Assembly: GCA_041396045.1 (NCBI GenBank)
Contig: JAWKZI010000001.1
Location: 305,844 to 369,843 of the forward strand
DNA from: SHZI01 sp041396045
Lineage (GTDB): Bacteria > Pseudomonadota > Gammaproteobacteria > Steroidobacterales > GCA-2729495
Reading direction: 5' to 3'
DNA length: 64,000 nucleotides
A model generated the notes under the pieces. The model searched no databases and was not told where the DNA came from. It saw only the letters and a list, made by a program, of their open reading frames with translations. The position numbers and the translations under genes are program-made. Shown here piece by piece: positions 17,827 through 27,297 of the stretch; position 1 is the first letter of the stretch, and each line of letters begins with the position of its first letter.

Positions 17827-17873
17827 GTGTCCAGCGGTTCGGGCAGTTCCGACCCCCCAAGGAGAGCCTCAAC

Positions 17874-18233
17874 ATGACGACCCAGAACGACACATTTGCC
17901 AGCTTTATTGGTTTCCAGAAGGAAGCCCTGGAGCCCGTACGGGCCGCCAATGGCTTCGCCGCCGACACCTTCGAGCGCTTGTTTCGGCAGCACTACGCGG
18001 TAATTGGCGATTGCATCAACTTCGCCGTTGAGCAGGCTCGCCTGCCGGTCAAGGCCGCTGACTACAACGAATACTTCACCAAACAGGTGGAAACGACGCG
18101 CAGCTTCGGCGAGCAGATCGTCCGCCGGACGCAGGAGTATGTCGAAATCGTCAGCAGCGTTCAGGCCAAGGCCCAGGCTGTGACTCAGGCTGCGGTGCAA
18201 AATTCACCGGTTGCCAAGGCGAAAGCGGCCTGA
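17874..18233 (+). CDS. phaP: Phasin family protein (PHA granule-associated)
   Basis: The protein has 119 residues. AAGGAGAG (17859-17866) lies 7 nt before the ATG. The sequence is alpha-helical and amphipathic, with no membrane helix. FASFIGFQKEALEPVRAANGFAADTFERLF and FTKQVETTRSFGEQIVRRTQEYVEI match the phasin_2 type. Phasins coat polyhydroxyalkanoate granules and control their size and number. phaR and phaC follow directly, which supports the assignment. The C-terminus is Ala/Lys-rich (VAKAKAA), as in many phasins. The gene has its own promoter and a strong terminator. Confidence 0.87.
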   Translation: MTTQNDTFASFIGFQKEALEPVRAANGFAADTFERLFRQHYAVIGDCINFAVEQARLPVKAADYNEYFTKQVETTRSFGEQIVRRTQEYVEIVSSVQAKAQAVTQAAVQNSPVAKAKAA

Positions 18234-18266
18234 TTACGACGGCAATAACTGACTGACAATCCCTTT

Positions 18267-18301
18267 AAAGGGGCGGCGACCATCGGTCCCGCCCCTTTTT
18301 C
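18267..18301 (+). terminator. Rho-independent terminator after phasin gene
   Basis: AAAGGGGCGG at 18267-18276 pairs perfectly with CCGCCCCTTT. An inner GACC/GGTC stem extends the hairpin, and a T-run ends at about 18300. It separates the abundant phasin transcript from phaR. Confidence 0.9.
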
Positions 18302-18472
18302 TATGGCCAGGTGGCATTGTCACCGTATTCCTGCAGGCTGGTGGCCAATTAGCAGGTTTCGTGAGGGATAGTCCGTATTTCACGCCAGAGCGACTATCGT
18401 GGCGTAATATTCTTGCAGCGCGAAACCATCTTGCCATTACGCCTGTGAGCAGTTAATGAGAGGGTCGAGGTC

Positions 18473-18920
18473 ATGCCCAGAACCATCAAAGTACGCCAAC
18501 CGACGGCTCTACGATACGGAAGCGAGCCGCCACGTCACCCTGGAAGGTATTCGCCAGCTCGTTGCCGGCGGCGAGGATCTGGTCGTCGTCGACGACACCA
18601 CTGGTGGTTACGCGAAGCATCCTGCGCTGGGTGATTTCCGAACAAAGAGCAGGGTGGACGGTATTCTGTCGGCCGACATGCTTAAACACCTCATTCGTTT
18701 CTACGGCAATCCACTCCAGGATCTGATGGGCGGCTACCTCGAGCGCAGTGTCGAAATTTCATGAACCAGCAGAAAGTACTGCAAGACCAGATTCAGAAGA
18801 CCATGGGAATAACGCCGTTCGGCACGATGCAGAACCTCGCGCAGAAGAATATGGGAAGCCTGGAGCCAGCTCAACGAAGTCATTTCTCGGTGCCATGACA
18901 CCGTCAGGTATGCCGAGTAG
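18473..18920 (+). pseudogene. phaR: PHA synthesis repressor PhaR, frameshifted
   Basis: GAGG lies just upstream of the ATG at 18473. MPRTIK runs into YANRRLYDTEASRHVTLEGI only after a frame change at AAA near 18490, where two A residues seem missing. Further changes occur near 18604 and 18655. Between them, VTRSIL and VISEQ appear in another frame, before LSADMLKHLIRFYGNPLQDLMGGYLE. After 18764 the protein continues as MNQQKVLQDQIQKTMGITPF. After one extra G near 18853 it runs on as MEAWSQLNEVISRCHDTVRYAE to TAG at 18920. All conserved PhaR parts (DNA-binding N-terminus, PHB_acc domains) are present. Clustered homopolymer indels point to sequence error. Confidence 0.78.
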
Positions 18921-18982
18921 CGGTAATCCCGTTCAGTCCACCGCCGTCGGAAAGATGAGTCCACCAAGGACAGGAGGCGCAG

Positions 18983-20807
18983 GTGTCTGCCAGCAACCCA
19001 CAACCCGAGACTTCGACGGCCGATCCGGCCGAACTCAGCTCGCGAACTGAATGAGCTCACCAGCAAGGCTCAAGCCATGTTTGTCGAGTTGATGAAGATG
19101 CCTACAGGACGGGCACCGTTCGGCTTGCAGGAACCTCCCAGCCCCGGATCCGCTCAATGTGGCACCGGCGATGACGGAGGCTGTACAGCACTCAGCATGG
19201 ATCCCGGCAAGCTGATCCAGGCGAATCTCAAGCTCTGGCAGCAGCACATGTTGCTATGGCAACAGATGTCGGCATCGCTCGCCGGTGGTCTGAAGGGCGC
19301 TGCTGCCCCGGAACGTGTTGCGGAGCCCGATCGTGGTGACCGCCGATTCCGGTCCGCCGACTGGAATGAGAATCCGCTTTTCGACTATCTGAAGCAGTCT
19401 TACCTGATCACTTCGCGCTGGCTGGTGGAAACGATGTCCACGGTTGCCGGCCTGGATCCGCAAACGGCGCACAAGGTCGATTTCTACACGCGCCAGTTCG
19501 CTGATGCGTTTTCGCCCAGCAACTTCGCGTGGACGAACCCCGAGGTGCTGCGGGCAACCATGGAGACCCAGGGCGAGAACCTGCGCAAAGGGCTCGCAAA
19601 TTTCCAGCGCGACATGGCACGCGGCAACGGCCAGTTGCGGATGACCATGAGTGATCCCGAGGCTTTTGAACTGGGGCGCAATCTGGCGACTACGCCCGGC
19701 AAGGTCGTGTTTCGCAATGATCTTATAGAGTTGATCCAGTTCGAGCCGACCACCGAGCGGGTCCACCGCACGCCGATCCTCATGGTGCCGGCGTGGATCA
19801 ACAAGTACTACATCCTCGATCTGACCGCGAAGAAGTCACTGGTGCGCTGGGCGGTCAGTCAGGGCTATACGGTGTTCATCGTGTCGTGGGTCAACCCGGA
19901 CGAATCGCTGGCAGACAAAGGTTTGAAAACTACCTGACGGAAGGGGTCGTTGCCGCGCTGGATGCCGTGGAAGCCGCAACGGGTGAACATCATGTGCATG
20001 GCCTTGGCTATTGCATCGGCGGCACCTTGCTGGGAGTAGCTTTGGGCTACCTGGCCGGTATAGATGATCCACGCTTCAAGACCGCAACGATGCTCACTGC
20101 GCAAGTTGATTTCTCGGAGCACAACCGAATCTCGCGGTCTTCGTCGACGAGAAACAGCCTCGACAATCTCGACCAGATGATGGGTGAGAAGGGTTATCTG
20201 GATAGCCAGGCCATGTTCTACGACCTTCAACATGCTGCGGGCGAATGATCTGATCTGGTCCTTCTTCGTCAACAACTACCTGCTGGGCAAGGAAGCACAA
20301 CCCTTCGACCTGTTGCACTGGAACGCCGATGCCACCCGCATGCCTCGCAAGATGCATCTGTTCTATCTGCGGCAGATGTACATCCACAACAACCTGGTGA
20401 AGCCCGGTGAAATCACGCTTGCCGGTGTTCCGATCGATCTCACCAAAGTTACGGTGCCGGTCTACCTGCAATCCTGCAAGGAAGATCACATCGCGCCATT
20501 CCGGTCGGTATTCAAGGCCCGGCACAACTTTTCGGGTCCGGTGCGTTTTGTATTGGCAGGATCCGGACACATTGCCGGCGTGATCAATCCGCCGGACGCC
20601 AACAAGTATCAATACTGGCTGAATGCCGACGAGCCCTGGGAGATTGATCCGTGGCTGCGCGGCGCGACGGAGCACGCCGGAAGCTGGTGGCCCGACTGGG
20701 ATGCCTGGCTGTCATTTCAGTCCGGTGAGATGGTCCCGGCACGGCAGCCCGGTGACCGCAATCTGACCGTCCTCGAAGACGCTCCCGGCACTTACGTCAG
20801 AAACTAG
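18983..20807 (+). pseudogene. phaC: Class I polyhydroxyalkanoate synthase PhaC, frameshifted
   Basis: The start is GTG at 18983 (VSASNPQPETSTADPAE), with AGGAGG at 18972-18977. Frame changes fall near 19046, between 19095 and 19150, near 19195, near 19920 and near 20230. Between them, long conserved stretches are intact. MDPGKLIQANLKLWQQHM lies near the N-terminus, GLGYCIGGT is the lipase-like box with the catalytic Cys, CKEDHIAPF holds the Asp, and GSGHIAGVINPP holds the His. The total of ~608 codons fits class I synthases. The enzyme polymerises 3-hydroxyacyl-CoA on the granule surface. All three catalytic residues survive, so the gene is probably functional and the breaks artefactual. Confidence 0.82.
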
Positions 20808-20818
20808 AGGCTTCATTT

Positions 20819-21925
20819 CTGCAGAGTCAGGTTGACGCGGTGGTGGTTGGCGCGGGTGTCATCGGGCTGGCGGTCAGCCGGGCTCTGGCGCTTCGCGGTC
20901 TTGAGGTGGTGGTGGTCGAAGCTGCTGGCGCCGTTGGTACCCAAACCAGCAGTCGCAATTCGGAAGTTATACACGCCGGTATCTACTATCCAGCCGGATC
21001 CCTGAAGGCCCGGCTCTGTGTCGCTGGCCGGGATTCGCTCTATCGCTACTGTGAGCTCAGAGGCATCCGTCACCGGCGGATCGGCAAGCTGATCGTGGCC
21101 GCCACAGACGCTGAACTGCCGGTACTGGACCAGTATTGGCAGCAGGCCGGAACAAATGGCGTAGACGATCTGCGCTGGATGGAAGGGCCTGAAGCCGCCA
21201 GACTTGAGCCGCAAATTCGTTGCGCACGTGCCTTGTGGTCGCCGTCAACCGGCATCATCGACAGTCATGAGTTCATGCTGGCCCTGCAGAGCGACCTGGA
21301 AGCGAATAATGGCCAGGTGGCACTGAACAGCCGGGTCACACGCATTGAACAGCATCATTCCGGCTTCGCCATCTCCATCGACGACACATCCGGGCTGGCG
21401 ATATATGCCCGACACCTGATCAATGCCGCCGGCCTGGCTGCGCAGGAAGTTGCGGCGCTGGTAGAGGCCGTTGCGCCGGCCACAATCCCTGCTCGCCACC
21501 TGGCGAAAGGGCATTACTACACGCTGTCAGGCAGGTCACCGTTCAGCCATCTTGTTTATCCGATCGCCGAGGCGGGGGGGCTGGGAATTCACGTCACCCT
21601 GGATCAGGCCGGCGCGGCGCGCTTCGGCCCCGACGTGCAATGGCTTACCGATATCAATTACGCCTTCGATGCCTCTACGCGATCCAGCTTCATCGCTGCA
21701 ATCCGTCGATACTTTCCCGACCTGGATGAATCGCGACTACAACCGGGCTATACGGGTATTCGGCCCAAGCTCAGTGGGCCGGGTGAGCCGGCGGCCGACT
21801 TCGTTATTCAACGTGAAGACGGGCACGGTGTGCCACGGCTGACGAATTTGTATGGAATCGAGTCTCCGGGGCTGACTGCGGCACTTGCCATTGCGGACGA
21901 AGTGGCCGCCCGTGTAGACGGCTAG
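20819..21925 (+). CDS. FAD-dependent oxidoreductase, L-2-hydroxyglutarate oxidase-like
   Basis: The dinucleotide-binding motif is VDAVVVGAGVIGLAVSRALALRG at the very N-terminus. GTG at 20840 would remove the first beta strand residues. CTG at 20819, with AGAGG 8 nt upstream overlapping the phaC stop, is the better start, though still uncertain. TSSRNSEVIHAGIYYPAGSLKARLC is the hallmark of the L2HGDH/LhgO family, and GIRPKLSGPGEPAADFVI is a conserved C-terminal block. It likely oxidises L-2-hydroxyglutarate to 2-oxoglutarate at the membrane or quinone level. The total is ~368 residues, shorter than E. coli LhgO (422). It ends with a 4-nt overlap with the convergent symporter gene. Confidence 0.8.
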   Translation: MQSQVDAVVVGAGVIGLAVSRALALRGLEVVVVEAAGAVGTQTSSRNSEVIHAGIYYPAGSLKARLCVAGRDSLYRYCELRGIRHRRIGKLIVAATDAELPVLDQYWQQAGTNGVDDLRWMEGPEAARLEPQIRCARALWSPSTGIIDSHEFMLALQSDLEANNGQVALNSRVTRIEQHHSGFAISIDDTSGLAIYARHLINAAGLAAQEVAALVEAVAPATIPARHLAKGHYYTLSGRSPFSHLVYPIAEAGGLGIHVTLDQAGAARFGPDVQWLTDINYAFDASTRSSFIAAIRRYFPDLDESRLQPGYTGIRPKLSGPGEPAADFVIQREDGHGVPRLTNLYGIESPGLTAALAIADEVAARVDG

Positions 21926-23598
21926 CGATCCGGTTGCATCTCGCCGGCATCGAGTCGGCGAAAATAATCCCGATATGCGCTCATCGCTTCCCGGCCCAGG
22001 AACCACATCACGGGAATATTCACAAACAGCATCAAGCCGGTGCCGAGCCCGCTCAGATTGTCCAGCTGCGCGTCTGTTTTCAGGAATCCCAGCGTAGCAA
22101 CCACGGCCAGGACACAGTACAGAAACTTGAACGGCATGATCCAGCGCCCGCCACCCAGAAACACCACACCTTGTTCGGCGTAATAGCTGTAGCTGATCAT
22201 GGTAGACACGGCAAACAGCCATGCGGCCAGCGTAACGACCCAGCGGCCCAGCCCGGGCAGCACCGAGTCGAAGGCCACCGCGGTCAGTGTGGCACCGACG
22301 TAAACCACGAAAACTCCACCGTCCTTCAGTTCGGGAGCAAGCCGGCTCTGCATCGTATTCCAGTGCAGCACGGGTCCTGCGTCGGTTGACACGACAGTGC
22401 CGGTCAGGCGATGCAGGTCATTGCCACTTTTCTTGTTGGGGTCGCCACGCAGTACCGCGAACACATTCTCGCCCCCTTGCCACTCATCATTCGTCCGGGG
22501 CGGTGCTGGCAGCTCAGGCAGTGTCCACAGGCCTTCACTGACCATGACCGGCTGTACGTGGTCGGCCAGATTGGCCTCGGCGGGCCGATTCCAGGTGCCG
22601 GTCACGATGATCACGAGTGCTGTGAGTGTGCATACCACGATGGTATCCAGGAACGGCTCAAGTCCCGCCACAATCCCTTCGCGTACCGGCTCGTCCGTTT
22701 TCGCAGCGGCGTGAGCGATAGGTGAGGTGCCCTGGCCTGCCTCGTTGGAAAAGATGGCGCGCTTCATGCCATACATGAAGGCATAGCCCATCGTGCCGCC
22801 TATGAAGGCGCCGCTCGCCTCAGTCGCCGAAAAGGCCGACTTGAAAATGAGTCCGAACATTGCGGGGATATCCGCCGCATGGGCGCCGACCACATACAGG
22901 GCGCCACACAGGTAGATCAGCACCATGAATGGCACCAGGCGGCTCGCCACAGCGCCAATCCGCCGGATGCCACCGATGATCACCAGTCCGACGATAACCG
23001 CCAGAATCAAGCCACTGACCGGACCGGGCACGCCAAAGTAACTCTGCGTGATGTTGCCGACGTTCCAGGCCTGAAACATGTTGCCGCCGGTAATGACCAT
23101 GACCAGCAGCGTGAGACAGAAGAGTCCACCGATGGCCTTGCCTAGCAGGCCCAGGCTCGCAGAGCGCTCAGACAGTGCCTTGCTGATCACCCACATCGTG
23201 CCGCCGTGTGGATTCTCCGGATTCGATGTGTTCCGGTAAATCATGGCCAGAGTAACTTCGGTGATCTTGATGGCCATGCCGAAGAAGCCCACCACCCACA
23301 TCCAGAATATGGCGCCGGGTCCGCCCAGGCTGATGGCCAGTGCCACACCACCGATGTTGCCGAGGCCTACAGTTGCAGAGAGGGCGGCTGACAGTGCCTG
23401 AAAATGTGTAATGGCACCCGGATCGGACGGGCTGTCGTACTTGCCGCGAATTACCTGCACGCCATGTGTAAGCGCGCGGAACTGCGAGAAGCGTGACCAG
23501 ATTGTGAACAGGACACCCGTCGCCAGAATTATGAAGAGGACGGTGTTTTGCCAGAGAAAGGCGTTGGCGTCTGCCAGGAAACTATCGAACGACGTCAT
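21922..23598 (-). CDS. Alanine/glycine:cation symporter (AGCS family)
   Basis: The protein has 558 residues and about 11 helices. The family signature appears early (LSATVGLGNIGGVALAISLGGPGAIFWMW). FSNEAGQGTSPIAHAAAKTDEPVREG is the second conserved AGCS block. Members import alanine or glycine with Na+. A stretch of about 100 residues between helices 8 and 9 (~345-435) is soluble and not typical of the ~450-residue family. It may be a periplasmic or cytoplasmic insertion. The ATG at 23598 has a weak RBS. The upstream gap to the thiolase holds a paired REP-like element. Confidence 0.87.
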   Translation of the reverse strand: MTSFDSFLADANAFLWQNTVLFIILATGVLFTIWSRFSQFRALTHGVQVIRGKYDSPSDPGAITHFQALSAALSATVGLGNIGGVALAISLGGPGAIFWMWVVGFFGMAIKITEVTLAMIYRNTSNPENPHGGTMWVISKALSERSASLGLLGKAIGGLFCLTLLVMVITGGNMFQAWNVGNITQSYFGVPGPVSGLILAVIVGLVIIGGIRRIGAVASRLVPFMVLIYLCGALYVVGAHAADIPAMFGLIFKSAFSATEASGAFIGGTMGYAFMYGMKRAIFSNEAGQGTSPIAHAAAKTDEPVREGIVAGLEPFLDTIVVCTLTALVIIVTGTWNRPAEANLADHVQPVMVSEGLWTLPELPAPPRTNDEWQGGENVFAVLRGDPNKKSGNDLHRLTGTVVSTDAGPVLHWNTMQSRLAPELKDGGVFVVYVGATLTAVAFDSVLPGLGRWVVTLAAWLFAVSTMISYSYYAEQGVVFLGGGRWIMPFKFLYCVLAVVATLGFLKTDAQLDNLSGLGTGLMLFVNIPVMWFLGREAMSAYRDYFRRLDAGEMQPDR

Positions 23599-23623
23599 GC
23601 GGCCGGAGCATACCAGCAGGAGA

Positions 23624-23693
23624 TTTTTTTTGTAGCGACGGCTTCAGTCGCAATTAAGTCAGCGATTGCGGCTTAAGCCGCTTTTACAAAAAG
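23624..23693. repeat. Paired inverted REP-like element
   Basis: Unit A (23624-23655) is TTTTTGTAGCGACGGCTTCA followed by GTCGCAAT. Unit B (23662-23693), read on the other strand, is TTTTTGTAAAAGCGGCTTAA followed by GCCGCAATCGC. The two are inverted copies, each with its own stem. Unit B contains the perfect 14-bp palindrome GCGGCTTAAGCCGC at 23668-23681. This is the layout of paired REP/BIME elements. It lies between two minus-strand genes. Confidence 0.65.
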
Positions 23694-23714
23694 CTGGTTC
23701 TGCAGAAGATGCTC

Positions 23715-24986
23715 CTACGGACGTTCGAGAATTGCCGTAACACCCATACCGCCGGCAGTGCATACGGAAACCAGTCCGCGGCCCGAGCCCTCTGTGCCAG
23801 CACTTTGCCAGTGAGCCCACACCCGTGCTGCCGGTGGCCGCAAAGGATGGCCGATTGCGATGCTGCCGCCCTTTTCGATGTTCATCTTCGAGCGATCGAT
23901 CCTGCCGAGCGGCTGATCTCGCCCAGACTGTCGCGGCAGTACTCCGGTGACTCCCAGGCTTTGAGCGTCGCCAGCGTCTGGGCCGCGAATGCTTCATGAA
24001 TTGCAAAATCGAAGTCCTGAGACTCCAGTTGGCGTCGGCAGCATTGCTGAAACCGCATACGCGGGCGCCATCAGCAAGCCTTCCTTCTTCACGAAGTCGA
24101 CAGCAGCAACCTTGCCGTAGCGCAGATAGGCCCGCATCCGGGCAGCTTCGAGCAGCAGCCCATTCTTCACTGGCCAGCAGAACGGACGCGGCACCATCGG
24201 TGAGTATGCTGTTACCGGCGGTCATCGCCGGCCGGGCCGCGATCGAACACCGGCTTTAGTCTGGCCAGCCGTTCCAGCGACGAATCCCGGCGGATGTTGT
24301 TGTCCTTGTTTCGCGCCTTGAAAGGGCACAACCAGATCCTGGTAGAAGCTCTCGTCATAAGCCCGCGGCCTCTGGTGACTTCCAGCGCCAGTTGATCCTG
24401 GTCAGCGCGACTGATGTTCCATTGTTTGGCTGTGATCTCGGTGCTTTGACCCATGTTGAGTTTGGTGCGGGGTTCTGTGACCTCTGGCGCAAACCCGGCT
24501 TGAACATTGACGGCCGCAAGCCCAGCCATGGCTTCAGGCGTTCGCCGAAAGCTGCGCCCCGTGAACTCGCCAGCAACATGGCCGCATACTCGTCCGATAG
24601 ACGATCGGCACATCGCTGATGGTGTCGGTGCCGCCGGCAATGCCGACATCGATCTGGCCCAAGGCAATCTTGTTGCCGATGAGGATCGCGGCTTCCAGAC
24701 TGGTGCCGCAGGCCCGTTGCAGGTCGAAGGCCGGCGTTTCGGGCGCCAGGGTGGTGCCCAGTACGCATTCCCGCGCCAGGTTCCAGTCTCGCGAGTGCTT
24801 CATCACCGCGCCAAGGGCGACATCGCCAAGACGCTGTCCACCCAGGTTGTAGGCATCGGCCAGAGCCTGCAGCGTGGCAGTCATCATGTCCTGATTGGAT
24901 TCGTTGACGTAGCTGGTGTTGGCCCTGCAGAAAGGAATGCGTCGGCTGCCAAGGATTGCGACGCGCCGTGGTGGCTTGAAGTTCAT
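23715..24986 (-). pseudogene. Acetyl-CoA C-acyltransferase (thiolase), multiply frameshifted
   Basis: The N-terminal 130 residues are intact: RRVAILGSRRIPFCRANTSYVNESNQDMM, then FDLQRACGTSLEAAILIGNK with the nucleophilic Cys. After ~24590 the frame changes several times. The pieces in order are DEYAAMLLASSRG, VTEPRTKLNMGQSTEITAKQW, DNNIRRDSSLERLARLKPVF, MTAGNSILTDGAASVLLASEEWA, KVAAVDFVKKEGLLMAPAYA and, to the TAG at 23715, GLVSVCTAGGMGVTAILERP. Thiolase order and length (~424 codons) are preserved. The type resembles FadI/COG0183 thiolases of beta-oxidation. The indel density is the highest in the window. Error is likely but true decay cannot be excluded. Confidence 0.75.
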
Positions 24987-25057
24987 GGGAGTTCACTCCT
25001 GCCCGTTACCTGGCCCAGTGGCCGACCAGCTATTCTGTCAGGTATTGGCGTTATCGG

Positions 25058-25669
25058 TTATTGGCCGAAAGCTGGCGCTCCGGCGTCAAGATACTCGGCC
25101 TCTTCGGCGGTGTTGGGCCGGCCAAGTGCCTTGTTTCTGTGGGGAAACCGGCCAAAGGACTCAATGATGTCGCGGTGCAGTTCGGCAAATTGCGCGAAGG
25201 TGGCAAAGGTGGCTTTCAGCGTTGCCGAAACGCCGGAGACCATGCCTTCGTAGATTTTCAGCGAGCGTTCCTGGATCTTCAGCGATTCGGCATGCTGTAG
25301 CGGCATGAAGTAGAAGGCCTGCTGAAACGGGTCCAGCGTCTTGTAGTCGCCCTTCATCGCGCCTTCAACGCAGAGCTTCAGCGCCTGCGGATCGCGGGAG
25401 AAAGCCTTGCGGGTTCCCCGGTAGATATTCCGGCGGAACTGGTCGAGCAGAATAATCAGCGCCAGCCGGCCTTGCGGCGTGGCCGCCCAGCTGTCGAGTT
25501 GCCCGCTGGAAGCCTTTTCCACCAGCCCGGCGAATTCGTTGCGAATCAGTGCATCGGTGACCGCATCGGCCGTGAACCAGCGGTCCATCCGGCTGTCGAC
25601 GGTGGGCTGATCCATGGTCCCGGGCTGAAACCAGAAATCGAGAACGCGGCGAATATCCGGGTCTGTCAT
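25058..25669 (-). CDS. DUF924 family protein
   Basis: The protein has 203 residues and is all alpha-helical. It matches the DUF924 family: RRVLDFWFQPGTMDQPTVDSRMDRWFTADAVTD at the N-terminus, LALIILLDQFRRNIYRGTRKAFSRDPQAL in the middle, and FYFMPLQHAESLKIQERSLKIY. Structures of the family show a TPR-like fold, but no enzymatic role is established. The gene is complete and has no signal peptide. It lies 4 nt downstream of the DUF2141 gene, in a row of minus-strand genes. Confidence 0.82.
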   Translation of the reverse strand: MTDPDIRRVLDFWFQPGTMDQPTVDSRMDRWFTADAVTDALIRNEFAGLVEKASSGQLDSWAATPQGRLALIILLDQFRRNIYRGTRKAFSRDPQALKLCVEGAMKGDYKTLDPFQQAFYFMPLQHAESLKIQERSLKIYEGMVSGVSATLKATFATFAQFAELHRDIIESFGRFPHRNKALGRPNTAEEAEYLDAGAPAFGQ

Positions 25670-25673
25670 ATGA

Positions 25674-26135
25674 TCATCTCAGGGCAATCTTCTGCTCAAC
25701 GACGGTGCCGGGAGTAACGGTAAACGCAGCATCCTTGTACTTCGGCGGGCCGAATCGAGGTCGCACGTTGTTGGAGAGTCCTGCGGGTTCCTTTGGTATG
25801 CCAATGAAATTCCGTTCCAGCTTGCCGTCGTCATTGACGTCCTGGAAAATCGAGAGCGCATATTCACCGGCTGGCAGCAGCAGATCGACAGTGACCCGAT
25901 CACCGGAGCGATTGCCGGCAATGTCGACTACCTTCTCCGTCCGGTAGCGATCGCTCAACCAGTCGTCCTTCTTGTCGTAGACCCAGACATACAGCTTGCC
26001 TGCATCGGACTTGATATTGGTGGCCACGACGCGCAGATCCGGCCCATCGGCGGTCAAGGCAGGATTCGCGATCGCTGGCGTCGCCGCGCAGACTGACGCG
26101 GCCAATACCAATGTAACGATGGACTGTGCCTTCAT
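25674..26135 (-). CDS. Secreted DUF2141 domain protein
   Basis: The protein has 153 residues from the ATG at 26135 (MKAQSIVTLVLAASVCAATPAIA), with a clear Sec signal peptide cleaved near AIA at residue 23. The mature part is the DUF2141 beta sandwich: LRVVATNIKSDAGKLYVWVYDKKDDWL, PAGEYALSIFQDVNDDGKLERNFIGIPKEP and GFSN-like GLSNNVRP. It is predicted periplasmic. The function of the family is unknown. The open frame extends upstream to 26192, but the signal peptide fixes the start. It lies 22 nt downstream of purK. Confidence 0.8.
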   Translation of the reverse strand: MKAQSIVTLVLAASVCAATPAIANPALTADGPDLRVVATNIKSDAGKLYVWVYDKKDDWLSDRYRTEKVVDIAGNRSGDRVTVDLLLPAGEYALSIFQDVNDDGKLERNFIGIPKEPAGLSNNVRPRFGPPKYKDAAFTVTPGTVVEQKIALR

Positions 26136-26157
26136 GAAGTAATTCCTTGCTCTGGCT

Positions 26158-27297
26158 TCAGTGGTCGTCAATGCCGATGACGGTACGTGCATCCATGGCA
26201 GTCGCCAAAGCCTGCCGCAGGTCGGGATCCATTACCGTGAAATGCCCCATCTTCCGGCCGGGCCGGGCTTCTGTCTTGCCGTAAAGATGCAGGCGGAGGT
26301 TGGGAAGCATCAGCAACCCGGGCCAGGGCGGTTCGCCATCGGCCCACAGATCACCCAGAAGATTAACCATGACTGACGACATCGTCAGGGACGGATTGGC
26401 CAGCGGCAGGCCGCACAAGGCGCGCACCTGCTGCTCATACTGGCTGCTGGTACAGGCATCGAGGGTGTAATGCCCGCTGTTGTGGGGTCTGGGCGCCATC
26501 TCATTGACGTATAGCGTGCCCTTGCTGATGAAGAATTCAACACCGAGTGTACCTACATAGTCGAGCGCGTTTGCAATGCGTACCGCCGCTTCACGTGCGG
26601 CCGTTGCCAGCGTCGTGCTGATGCGTGCAGGTACCAGCGATATGTCCAGAATTCCGTTTCGGTGGCTGTTTTCGGCAATCGGGAAACACGCTGTGCGTCC
26701 GGCCGCATCCCGGGCCAGAACCACGGAGACTTCGCAGTCGAGCGCAAGCCGCGCTTCCAGCACGCAAGCGACGCCACCCAGCCCGGCCCACGCAGCCGAG
26801 GCATCACGACGGCCGGCAACTTGCGTCTGCCCTTTGCCGTCGTAACCGCAGCGCGCGACCTTAAGGATGCCGGGAAAAAGCGTATCCGGCACTTCGGCCA
26901 GATCCTTTGCGCTGCGAATCGTCGCGCAGGGTCCGTGTGGCAGCTGGTGATCCCGCAGAAACTGCTTCTCGGCGATCCGGTCCTGGCAGATGGCAACCGC
27001 GGCGGCTGATGGATGCACCGGAATCGATTGCGCCAGTTGCTCCAGCACCGGCGCGGGCACATTCTCGAACTCGGTAGTGACGGCGGCACAATGGCGAGCC
27101 ATTGCCGCCAGTGCCTCGGCGTCGTCGTAAGCTGCCGCCAAATGCCGGTCTGCGATGCGGCCAGCCGGACTGTCTGGATCGGGGTCCAGTACCCACACCG
27201 GGTAACCCAGCTCGTGCGCAGCCATGACAAAGTAGCGCCCGAGTTGCCCGCCGCCCAGCAATCCCAGAGTGTCGGGGGCGGTGATCGGCGCAGCCAC
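26158..27297 (-). CDS. purK: N5-carboxyaminoimidazole ribonucleotide synthase
   Basis: The protein has 379 residues with a GTG start at 27297. The G of GTG is shared with the purE stop (TAGTG). The ATP-grasp fold is shown by TLGLLGGGQLGRYFVMAAHELGYPVWVLDPDPDSPAG at the N-terminus, by KVARCGYDGKGQ, and by VNEMAPRPHNSGHYTLDACTSSQYEQQVRALCGLPL. It converts AIR, bicarbonate and ATP to N5-CAIR, the step before PurE in purine synthesis. The order purE-purK with translational coupling is the usual bacterial arrangement. Confidence 0.93.
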   Translation of the reverse strand: MAAPITAPDTLGLLGGGQLGRYFVMAAHELGYPVWVLDPDPDSPAGRIADRHLAAAYDDAEALAAMARHCAAVTTEFENVPAPVLEQLAQSIPVHPSAAAVAICQDRIAEKQFLRDHQLPHGPCATIRSAKDLAEVPDTLFPGILKVARCGYDGKGQTQVAGRRDASAAWAGLGGVACVLEARLALDCEVSVVLARDAAGRTACFPIAENSHRNGILDISLVPARISTTLATAAREAAVRIANALDYVGTLGVEFFISKGTLYVNEMAPRPHNSGHYTLDACTSSQYEQQVRALCGLPLANPSLTMSSVMVNLLGDLWADGEPPWPGLLMLPNLRLHLYGKTEARPGRKMGHFTVMDPDLRQALATAMDARTVIGIDDH

